Shown here: in pieces, positions 8,246-15,542 of the stretch
Position numbering within the stretch: position 1 is the first letter of the stretch
Layout of the letters: each line of letters begins with the position of its first letter
Assembly (NCBI GenBank): GCA_964520585.1
Contig: CAZFOO010000004.1
Span: 15,056 to 79,055, forward strand
Reading direction: 5' to 3'
Source of the DNA: PXAP01 sp964520585
GTDB lineage: Bacteria > Bacteroidota > Bacteroidia > Bacteroidales > PUMT01
DNA length: 64,000 nucleotides
Made by a program: the position numbers and the translations under genes
Notes under the pieces: generated by a model
What the model saw: only the letters and a program-made list of their open reading frames with translations
Told to the model about the DNA's origin: nothing
Databases searched by the model: none

Positions 8246-9178
8246 TTATTCAAATTCAGCATTTTTTGCATTGCGGACTTTACTGACAAAATCAGGTACT
8301 AGTTTTAATGGTTCATATGGCCTGCCGCTTTGCTGCAAGGTCTCAACCGGAACATACCCCCTGTAACCGCCCCGGTTAATGATTCTCATTATTTTTTCCA
8401 AATCAACACTCCTATAACTGTCCCCGCCGTAAGTCCGCTCCTTTAATTGCCAGTTAACGGCATAGGGTATCATCCTTTCTATCTCTGCATAAGGGTCATC
8501 TGTCATAAAATAATAAGTGTCCAACACGAGACCTGCCCAATTTGATCCGACCAGGTTTAGCATCTCGATACACTGATCTGCAGTTCTAAGCATCCCGCCA
8601 TGATTCTGGACTCCTATAATTACACCTCGGGCTTTCCCGTAATCTGCGCATTCTTTAATTGATTCTGCCGTCCATAATGCCACTTCATGCCATCTGTGTT
8701 CATACCCGTCAGGAATATTACCTGGAAATACCCTGAGTACGGGAGCACCCAGTTTGGCTGCCACTTCGATCCAGTCTTTTACAAGTTGAATATCGGCTGC
8801 CCTGGCTTCGGGATCCGGGTTTGCGAAATTGGTCCTTACTCCTGTGCCGCTTATTGCAATCCCTAAGTTATGGGCCCTGAGTTTAAGCTCATAAATATAT
8901 TCATCATCGGGAACATCAGGGTAACCCGGGAAATAATAACCTGTAGGATCAAGAGCATCAATGTCGTTTTCAGCACAGAAATCAAGCAAATCAAACAGGG
9001 TCATTCCTTTACCTTCTTCTTTGATGCCTTCGGTTAATAAATTGTTGAACGAATAAGCATTCAGTCCGATATGTATCCTGGCTTCTCCCTTGCGCTTAAT
9101 TTTGTTCTGGCCATTTAAGCTGAGGGATGTAAATGCCAGGGTAATAACAGTGATTATTAAAAAATATATGCTCTTCAT
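8246..9178 (-). CDS. Exported sugar phosphate isomerase/epimerase-like TIM-barrel protein
   Basis: A 310-residue protein with a Sec signal peptide (MKSIYFLIITVITLAFTSLS, then LNGQ), followed by an AP-endonuclease-2/xylose-isomerase-like TIM barrel. Recognisable strands include IHIGLNAYSFNN, DALDPTGYYFPGYP, LRVFPGN, IGVQNHGG and GLVLDTYYF, ending with YRGYVPVETLQQ. The His, Glu and Asp residues of these motifs are the usual divalent-metal ligands of the family. Members exported in Bacteroidota usually act on sugars taken from polysaccharides; the substrate here is unknown. A 53-bp repeat shared with 57428-57480 lies just upstream. Confidence 0.82.
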   Translation of the reverse strand: MKSIYFLIITVITLAFTSLSLNGQNKIKRKGEARIHIGLNAYSFNNLLTEGIKEEGKGMTLFDLLDFCAENDIDALDPTGYYFPGYPDVPDDEYIYELKLRAHNLGIAISGTGVRTNFANPDPEARAADIQLVKDWIEVAAKLGAPVLRVFPGNIPDGYEHRWHEVALWTAESIKECADYGKARGVIIGVQNHGGMLRTADQCIEMLNLVGSNWAGLVLDTYYFMTDDPYAEIERMIPYAVNWQLKERTYGGDSYRSVDLEKIMRIINRGGYRGYVPVETLQQSGRPYEPLKLVPDFVSKVRNAKNAEFE

Positions 9179-9190
9179 GTGTGTAGGGTG

Positions 9191-9243
9191 TAGTTAGCAA
9201 TCAGGTTAACAATGTGTTGCTGATTTATGGTCTGGATATTTTG
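9191..9243. repeat. 53-bp repeat C, copy 1 (possible operator)
   Basis: This segment matches 57428-57480 at 44 of 53 positions without gaps. The core TAACAATGTGTT is a near-perfect dyad around ATG. It begins 13 bases upstream of the start of the minus-strand TIM-barrel gene. The other copy lies upstream of a minus-strand gene in the same orientation, and also in the gap ahead of a second TIM-barrel gene. A regulatory site shared by the two loci is possible but unproven. Confidence 0.6.
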
Positions 9244-9388
9244 TATTTAAACCTATATGGAATCTCCATATCTTGTATATCCTGTTTTGTTTTGGGAAAA
9301 AACATGGATATTTCGTGGTTTTAGATACAGGTAATAAATAAGTTGACCGATATGCCTGTTTGGCTGCACGTTGCCACATTAAAGTTTT

Positions 9389-9688
9389 TTAATCTTCGAA
9401 CTGAATTATGAAGATTTCCTCATTTTTACGTTTCATGAGATATTGCTCCCTTGCAAATTTTTCAAGATTCTCATTGTCGGTCCGTAGTTCATTCATTCTG
9501 GCAGAGTCCTGCCTGATCCGGTCTTGAAAGTAAATTTTATCTTTTTCGAGTTGCCGGATATAGCGTTGACTTATATAACGGTTGATAAGGTTGTTCTGGT
9601 CGAAAAAAAGTATCCATAAGAAGAAAACGAGTGAGGTAAGGATGAATTTATTCTTAAGGAAAGGGAGCATTTTTTTCCAGGCTCTCAT
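9389..9688 (-). CDS. Septum formation initiator, FtsB/DivIC family
   Basis: A 99-residue bitopic membrane protein: a short cytoplasmic N-terminus, one transmembrane helix (about residues 14-31, ILTSLVFFLWILFF), then a coiled coil (residues 38-75) and a short C-terminal segment with AREQYLMKRKNEEIFII. This is the FtsB/DivIC layout. These proteins bridge FtsL and FtsQ in the divisome. The gene sits 97 bp downstream of the P5C dehydrogenase gene on the same strand. In Bacteroidota this gene usually lies near eno; eno is not in this window. Confidence 0.85.
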   Translation of the reverse strand: MRAWKKMLPFLKNKFILTSLVFFLWILFFDQNNLINRYISQRYIRQLEKDKIYFQDRIRQDSARMNELRTDNENLEKFAREQYLMKRKNEEIFIIQFED

Positions 9689-9785
9689 AACTCAGTTTTT
9701 TGTCTCTGATGCAAAAATAAGATAAAAAAAGACAGAATACTATGCTGATGAAAATCTTTTTGTTAACAAAGCCTGTGTCTGGCTG

Positions 9786-11417
9786 TCAATCTTCTTCCTG
9801 GTGCGGATAACGGTAATCCTCCGGTGGCAAAAATGATTCCTTTATGGTACGTGGAGAAACCCAGCGTTGAAGATTCAGAATTGACCCGGCCTTATCATTG
9901 GTGCCGGAACCGCGTGAACCTCCGAAAGGCTGATGCCCTACCACCGAGCCTGTGGGCTTGTCGTTAATGTAAAAGTTCCCGGCGGTGTTTATCAATTTTT
10001 GCGAGGCCAGGTTTATAGGTGCTCTTTCCCTTGAAAAGACCGCGCCGGTAAGTCCATAAACTGAAGTCCTGTCAATCAGGTCAAGGGTTGCTTCGTAATC
10101 ACTGTCTTCAAAGACATAAATTGTAAGTATCGGGCCGAACAGTTCGTGTATCATGGTAAAATGACACGGGTCAGAGGTCAGTATAACTGTAGGCTCGATA
10201 AAATAGCCCTTCGATTTATCATAATTGCCACCGGCAATGATTTCAACCTCTTCATCATTTTTAACCTTGTCAATCACCTTGGTAAGTTTGTTGAAAGCTG
10301 ATTCATCAATTACTGCGGTCAGAAAATTCGTAAAATCTTCCGGTCCACCAACCTTGAAGGAACCAATCTGCTCCAGCATGAGTTTCCGGACTTCATCCCA
10401 AACTGAACGTGAGATATATGCCCGGGAGGCAGCAGAACACTTCTGACCCTGATATTCAAATGCCCCCCTGGAAAGTGCTGTGGCCACTTGTGAGGGTTTT
10501 GCCGAAGCATGGGCAAGAACATAATCTTTCCCCCCTGTCTCTCCCACAATTCTCGGATAAGAGCGGTATTTATGTATGTTGTTGCCGATAGTTTTCCAGA
10601 TGTCTCTGAATACTTCTGTTGATCCGGTAAAGTGTATTCCTGCAAAATCCCTGTGCGAAAAAATTATATCCCCTGCTACAGGTCCTTTCACATAGATCAG
10701 GTTAATAACTCCTTCCGGCAGGCCTGCCTCTATTAGTACTTCCATAATGATCCTGGCTGAATAGATCTGGGTATTTGCCGGCTTCCAAACCACAACGTTC
10801 CCCATCATTGCAGGAGCAGTTGGCAGATTACCCGCAATAGCAGTGAAGTTAAAGGGACTTAGAGCAAATATGAATCCCTCCAGGGGTCTTTGCTCAAGGC
10901 GGTTCCATGCATCAAGCGCGGATTTGGGCTGAAGCAGGAACAATTCTGTCATGTATTGTACATTGTACCTGAGGAAGTCAACCAGTTCGCATACGGCGTC
11001 TATCTCGGACTGGTATGCTGTTTTTGACTGTGCCAGCATGGTAGCGGCATTTATTCTGGACCTGTACGGCCCGGCTATCAGTGCAGCCGCCTTGAGGAAA
11101 ATCGCTGCCCTTTCCCGCCACGGCATTGCGGCCCAGCTTTTTCGCGCCTTAATGGCAGAGTCTATTGCCATGGTAACATGTTCACCCTCTCCCTGATGAT
11201 ACTGACCAAGTGAATGTGCAATATCATGAGGAGGTTTGATCTGAACAGTATTGCCGGTCCGCACTTCCCTGCCGTTTATGTACATGGGTATGTCCGCATA
11301 TTCCGACCTGGCACGGCTTATCTCATCTCTTAATTCTTCTCTTTCTGGTGATCCGGGAGCATAATTTTTCGGGGTTTCATTAACCGCCTCCGGCACTGAA
11401 TAAATTCTCTGCTGCAT
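9786..11417 (-). CDS. pruA: 1-pyrroline-5-carboxylate dehydrogenase
   Basis: A 543-residue aldehyde dehydrogenase of the stand-alone P5C dehydrogenase type. It oxidises glutamate-gamma-semialdehyde to glutamate with NAD+, the second step of proline breakdown. The catalytic cysteine is in GQKCSAASRAYI, the general-base glutamate in VGETGGKDYV, and the cofactor loop in FTGSTEVFRDIW. FALSPFNFTAIAGN and the C-terminal GSVVGHQPFGGSRGSGTNDK are specific to P5CDH. No proline dehydrogenase gene is in the window. Confidence 0.95.
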   Translation of the reverse strand: MQQRIYSVPEAVNETPKNYAPGSPEREELRDEISRARSEYADIPMYINGREVRTGNTVQIKPPHDIAHSLGQYHQGEGEHVTMAIDSAIKARKSWAAMPWRERAAIFLKAAALIAGPYRSRINAATMLAQSKTAYQSEIDAVCELVDFLRYNVQYMTELFLLQPKSALDAWNRLEQRPLEGFIFALSPFNFTAIAGNLPTAPAMMGNVVVWKPANTQIYSARIIMEVLIEAGLPEGVINLIYVKGPVAGDIIFSHRDFAGIHFTGSTEVFRDIWKTIGNNIHKYRSYPRIVGETGGKDYVLAHASAKPSQVATALSRGAFEYQGQKCSAASRAYISRSVWDEVRKLMLEQIGSFKVGGPEDFTNFLTAVIDESAFNKLTKVIDKVKNDEEVEIIAGGNYDKSKGYFIEPTVILTSDPCHFTMIHELFGPILTIYVFEDSDYEATLDLIDRTSVYGLTGAVFSRERAPINLASQKLINTAGNFYINDKPTGSVVGHQPFGGSRGSGTNDKAGSILNLQRWVSPRTIKESFLPPEDYRYPHQEED

Positions 11418-11671
11418 AGTAAGTGATAATTTTATTTAATTCATTGATCCTGTTGGTGAAAATTTTATATAAAGGATTTACGGAATTTTGACTGACAGGA
11501 TGACCTGCTTCAGTTTACTACTGATCTTATTAACCGTCATTGTGAGTTTTCAGGGTCCCGATAAAACTAACAACCAACCTTGCAGTTTTGTTTAGAATAT
11601 TCTCTTTTAACACCATTGTCTGAACCATTTCAATGTGGATCTGATGCGAAGAACGGAAACTGCTCTGACAT

Positions 11672-12943
11672 TTAATCAAATAATCCGGGTAGAAATAATG
11701 ATAGGGCAGGAACATAAGAAACCAATAACAAAACCAGCATGCTTACCAGAAGAAAAGGCAGTCCTGCCCTTGCTACTTTCTCAAGGGGAACTTTCCCTAT
11801 GCCTGATGAAACAAATAAACAAACACCTACCGGAGGAGTGTTTAAGCCGATTATAAGGTTTAGTACAGCAATAACCGAGAATTGTATAGGGTCTATTCCT
11901 ACAGAAATTGCAACTTTAAGTAGTATCGGATATACTATCAGGAGTGCTGCAATGGTTTCCATAAAAGAACCAGTAATAATAAGCAGAATATTGATCAGCA
12001 GGAGCAGGAGATATTTGTTTTGGGTTATGGTAAGAAGAAAATCTGCCAGATTCTGTGGAATTTTTTCGCTTACCAGTATCCAGCCAAACAAGTTGGCAAA
12101 CCCTACCAGTATCATCAAAGAGGCTGTAGTCCCTGCTGAGGTTGTCATTACCTGTTGTATCCCTTTCCATGTGAGAGTTTTGTAAAATAAAGTACCTATC
12201 AGTAAGGCATATAATACTGCAACAACTGATGCTTCAGTTGGTGTAAATATTCCTCCGATTATTCCGAAAAGTATCAGTAAGGTCATAAAAATGGCCCAGA
12301 AAGCATGGATCAATCCACGTCCTCTTTGAGCCCATGTTGCCTTTTCCTGTTTGGGGTGATTTTTTTTAAGTGAAATGATGTAGGATACTACCATAAAACC
12401 GGCTGCCAGAATAAGTCCCGGGATTGCACCGGCCAGAAATAATTTGCCGATGGACAATCCTGTAAGTGAGCCTGCAATTATCATGGGAAGGCTGGGAGGA
12501 ATAATGGGGCCGATAGTTGAGGATGATGAGGTGACAGCACATGCAAAAGCGGTATCGTAACCTTCCCTTTTCATGGCAGGTATCATAACCGATCCGATTG
12601 ATGCAGTATCGGAAATTGCTGTACCTGATATTCCGGAGAATACCATTGAAGCGCCGATGTTGGCGAGTGACAAACCACCCCTGATATGACCGAGAAAATT
12701 GTTACATAATTTTATTATACGGTCTGTCATGCCACAGCTGTTCATAAGGTTTCCCGCAAGAATAAATCCCGGAATGCTTAGCAGAACGAATACATCAATT
12801 CCTGAATACATTTTCAGGGGGATAATCACCAGCGGATAGCCTGCAGCAATTATATACACCAGGGTTGATATTCCTAATGCAAACGCAACCGGAAAACGAA
12901 GGAAAAGCAGGATAAAAAAAAGCAGGAACAACAGCCACACCAT
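11672..12943 (-). CDS. dctM: TRAP transporter large permease, DctM family
   Basis: A 423-residue, very hydrophobic membrane protein with about 12 transmembrane helices. Family signatures include GISGTAISDTASIGSVMIPAM and SSSTIGPIIPPSLPMI, and the C-terminal half has LNLIIGLNTPPVGVCLFV. TRAP large permeases form the Na+-coupled channel that imports carboxylates or other organic acids delivered by DctP. It begins 2 bp after dctQ and follows dctP, giving the order dctP-dctQ-dctM. Substrate cannot be read directly. The same strand upstream carries a sulfur-carrier pair, and the AOR gene is divergent. Confidence 0.95.
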   Translation of the reverse strand: MVWLLFLLFFILLFLRFPVAFALGISTLVYIIAAGYPLVIIPLKMYSGIDVFVLLSIPGFILAGNLMNSCGMTDRIIKLCNNFLGHIRGGLSLANIGASMVFSGISGTAISDTASIGSVMIPAMKREGYDTAFACAVTSSSSTIGPIIPPSLPMIIAGSLTGLSIGKLFLAGAIPGLILAAGFMVVSYIISLKKNHPKQEKATWAQRGRGLIHAFWAIFMTLLILFGIIGGIFTPTEASVVAVLYALLIGTLFYKTLTWKGIQQVMTTSAGTTASLMILVGFANLFGWILVSEKIPQNLADFLLTITQNKYLLLLLINILLIITGSFMETIAALLIVYPILLKVAISVGIDPIQFSVIAVLNLIIGLNTPPVGVCLFVSSGIGKVPLEKVARAGLPFLLVSMLVLLLVSYVPALSLFLPGLFD

Positions 12944-12945
12944 AG

Positions 12946-13416
12946 TTATTTGGATTTTGTGCCTTTTACAGTATAATAAAGATTCTCAAGGGTGAAAATG
13001 AAAATGGCAATACCCGTTATAGTAATACTCAGAAATATAAATGACATTGGTATCTGCAGGGCCGCCGATTTTTCATCCATTCCCAGCCGGATAAAATATA
13101 GACTTTGGGTAGTCAGGATAATCGAAAAGAAGATTGTTATGATCTCCGTAAAAAACTGGAGTATCCTTGATGAAACGGGTGAAAGATATTTCCCGACAAG
13201 ATCCAGCCTGACAAAATCTCCCTGGTTAATAGCAGTACCCGTTCCAAAAGCAACTGAATAAATAAAGAATATTCTGGCAGCTTCTTCTGTCCAGTGAGGT
13301 GTAATTTCCAAAAAGAACCTGGAAAAGATCTGAACGCCTACCACCAGTATCATTGACGACAGGCTAAGGAGTGCTCCGGCAGCAAATAGCTTATGAACCT
13401 GTTTTAATAACCTCAT
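12946..13416 (-). CDS. dctQ: TRAP transporter small permease, DctQ family
   Basis: A 156-residue membrane protein with four predicted helices, near residues 12-32, 48-65, 83-105 and 123-147. The DctQ-type motif FSRFFLEITPHWTEEAAR lies between helices 1 and 2. The small subunit pairs with DctM and is needed for transport. Its start lies 26 bases inside the 3' end of dctP, and dctM begins 2 bp after its stop, so the three are translated as one unit. Confidence 0.92.
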   Translation of the reverse strand: MRLLKQVHKLFAAGALLSLSSMILVVGVQIFSRFFLEITPHWTEEAARIFFIYSVAFGTGTAINQGDFVRLDLVGKYLSPVSSRILQFFTEIITIFFSIILTTQSLYFIRLGMDEKSAALQIPMSFIFLSITITGIAIFIFTLENLYYTVKGTKSK

Positions 13417-14392
13417 TGCAGGTTGTTAAATTTGTTATTCTATAATATAAATGCTTATGCTCTTCCGGAAGGATATCCAGTACAGTGGCTTCTGTTTTTT
13501 CCCTGAAAGCCTCTGTGTCTGGTTCAATAAAGATCATGCCTAGATTTTCCAGTTCTTCCCGTAAAAATTTTTCCTGTTTCTCAAATTCTCTTTGATGGTA
13601 TGACTGCATTTCGGTGGCGGCATCCAGCACATTTTTCTGCAGACCGGAAGGTAAAGCCTGAAATTGTTTTTCGCCGATAACCACATATGTCCAACCCGTC
13701 ACATGCCCTGTAAGGTTGAGGTATTTCTGTACTTCGTAAAATCCGGCGCTGTAGATAAGTGCAAATGGATTTTCCTGTGCGTCAACGGTTCCCTGCTGCA
13801 AGGCTGTGAAAACTTCAGAAAAGGTCATCGGTGTGGGTTTTGCTCCGAGGGACTGCCACACTTTTACAAAGAGAGGCACATTGGGAACCCGCAGGACCAT
13901 ACCTCCCAGATCCTCAGGAGTATTAACGGGCTTATTGGATGTAAGATGACGCGGGCCCCGTTCAAAGTAACCAAGCGGCCGCAGACCTATAGTGTTGATC
14001 ATCTCCTCTTCTATTTTCCTGCCTGTATCGCCCTCCACAACTTGTCTGAGATGGTCAGAGTCGCGTATAAGATAGGGAATAGCCAGAAATGCAGTGATTC
14101 CTGCCCAGTTTTGCATGCTTTCTGCGGTAATCGTCATTTCAACGATCCCTGCCCTGATACTGCGGATCATGTCCAGCTCTCCACCCAGCTGTTCCGATGG
14201 GTAGATCCTCACTTCAATGCGCCCGTCTGAAAGAGAATCAAGAGCACGGGCAAAATAGAGGGCGGATTTATGCCAGACATCCTGCTCATTCGCCTGGTGA
14301 CCGAACCGGAAAATATATTCGGGATCTTCCCTGCCGCTCCCGCATGAACAGAGGATTATTGCATAAAGAATTATATAAATGTAGATTCTCAT
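13391..14392 (-). CDS. dctP: TRAP transporter solute-binding lipoprotein, DctP family
   Basis: A 333-residue extracytoplasmic solute receptor. A short signal ends in a lipobox (LCSC, Cys17), so it is predicted to be membrane-anchored. DctP features are clear: RIYPSEQLGGELDMIRSIRAG near residue 60, the conserved carboxylate-binding arginine in GMVLRVPNVP, and FSEVFTALQQGTVDAQENP. The arginine suggests an organic acid ligand. It overlaps dctQ by 26 bases. The neighbouring AOR makes or uses carboxylic acids, so the ligand could be connected to it; that is inference. Confidence 0.93.
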   Translation of the reverse strand: MRIYIYIILYAIILCSCGSGREDPEYIFRFGHQANEQDVWHKSALYFARALDSLSDGRIEVRIYPSEQLGGELDMIRSIRAGIVEMTITAESMQNWAGITAFLAIPYLIRDSDHLRQVVEGDTGRKIEEEMINTIGLRPLGYFERGPRHLTSNKPVNTPEDLGGMVLRVPNVPLFVKVWQSLGAKPTPMTFSEVFTALQQGTVDAQENPFALIYSAGFYEVQKYLNLTGHVTGWTYVVIGEKQFQALPSGLQKNVLDAATEMQSYHQREFEKQEKFLREELENLGMIFIEPDTEAFREKTEATVLDILPEEHKHLYYRITNLTTCNEVIKTGS

Positions 14393-14464
14393 GATTCTTC
14401 GTATTCAGCCATTTTCCCAGTATGTTTTTTGTTTCCCGGATCTGTATTATACACCTGGGTGATA

Positions 14465-14668
14465 TTATCCCCCGGAAATGAGATGGATAACACTGACATT
14501 ATCACCTTCTGCAATTGCTGTGGATTCATAATTTTCTTTTCTGACAAGTTTGTTATTTATTTTTATAACAAGCATTTTGAAAGTGAAATTTTTCTCAGTT
14601 AACAGTTCTCTTACTGTCATCTCTTTTTTATCAAATTCCTCCTCCCTGTTATTGAGTATTATCTTCAT
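14465..14668 (-). CDS. ThiS/MoaD-like sulfur carrier protein
   Basis: A 67-residue beta-grasp protein ending in Gly-Gly (HLISGG), the tail that is adenylated and thiocarboxylated in ThiS and MoaD. Residues 1-20 and 49-67 have the usual strand pattern. It lies 54 bp downstream of the ThiF-like gene. No thiamine genes are nearby; the divergent neighbour is a tungsten aldehyde oxidoreductase and the molybdopterin genes follow that. From memory, AOR operons of Aromatoleum-type bacteria also carry a MoaD/ThiS-like plus ThiF/MoeB-like pair. I therefore think this carrier serves pyranopterin, but thiamine remains possible. Confidence 0.82.
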   Translation of the reverse strand: MKIILNNREEEFDKKEMTVRELLTEKNFTFKMLVIKINNKLVRKENYESTAIAEGDNVSVIHLISGG

Positions 14669-14722
14669 TATTGCCTGGATTTTAGTTTAAGGCGTGTTAA
14701 TAACAGATATTGTTCTTGTTAC

Positions 14723-15322
14723 TTATGTTCCGGACTTCATTAAAAGAAGTTCAAGTACTTGATTGGCTTGCATATTTGCAACTATACCCACTCTTGGAGC
14801 AAGTGGAGGCCTGTTTTTATCCGTTTCATTTTCAAAGTCCCCGCAAATATATATATTATCTGTTTTAACGGTCCTGAGTGTATTATTGTTACCGAAACCT
14901 GCGATACCATTACCCATTACAAGATACTTGTCCCGCATGTTTTCAATGAAAGTTTCTGCAATCATTTTTTTCATCCCTGCAAGGTCAAAGGCCTCAACAA
15001 CAATACTGCATGATTTAAATATCTGCGGAATATTATCGTAATCCAGTTTCATATCGTGCACTTCAACTTCTGTTCCGGGATTTATTATGCCGATATTTTC
15101 TTTAAGGGCGATTACTTTCTTCATGCCTATCTGACCGGTAAAAAAGTATTGCCTGTTTAGGTTGCCCTGAGTTATTATATCAAAATCGGCAATTACCAGT
15201 TTCCCTATGCCAACCCTTGAAAGTGCAACTGCGCAATTGGATCCTAGTCCCCCGCACCCCGCAATTCCTACAGTCTTAATGCTTAAAATGGTTTTTATTT
15301 CTTCAAAACTGAGTTCTATCAT
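14723..15322 (-). CDS. ThiF/MoeB-like sulfur-carrier adenylyltransferase (short form)
   Basis: A 199-residue E1-like enzyme that would adenylate the C-terminal glycine of the adjacent sulfur carrier. The nucleotide-binding motif GIAGCGGLGSN (residues 19-29), the DFDIITQGNLNRQ segment with its conserved Asn-Arg pair, and the metal-site Asp are all present. It is the short ThiF type: the paired CxxC zinc motifs and rhodanese domain of many MoeB proteins are absent. It is divergent from the AOR gene across a 220-bp gap and forms an operon with the ThiS-like gene, perhaps extending into dctPQM. Confidence 0.85.
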   Translation of the reverse strand: MIELSFEEIKTILSIKTVGIAGCGGLGSNCAVALSRVGIGKLVIADFDIITQGNLNRQYFFTGQIGMKKVIALKENIGIINPGTEVEVHDMKLDYDNIPQIFKSCSIVVEAFDLAGMKKMIAETFIENMRDKYLVMGNGIAGFGNNNTLRTVKTDNIYICGDFENETDKNRPPLAPRVGIVANMQANQVLELLLMKSGT

Positions 15323-15542
15323 TCTTGTAATTATGATATGGTTTTCAAAAGTAATAAAATATCAATAAATCGGGTATTTACGGTTCCCGGATTTCATTTC
15401 ATGACCGGTCCGGGTTTGTGCCGCCTGTCATCAAGTCCCGGGCAATGTATGTATGATGATAATAATCATTTGAAAGCATTTGCCGTTACAATAATTTTAA
15501 CACCTGAATGGGTTAAATAAAATACATAAATGACAAAATTTT

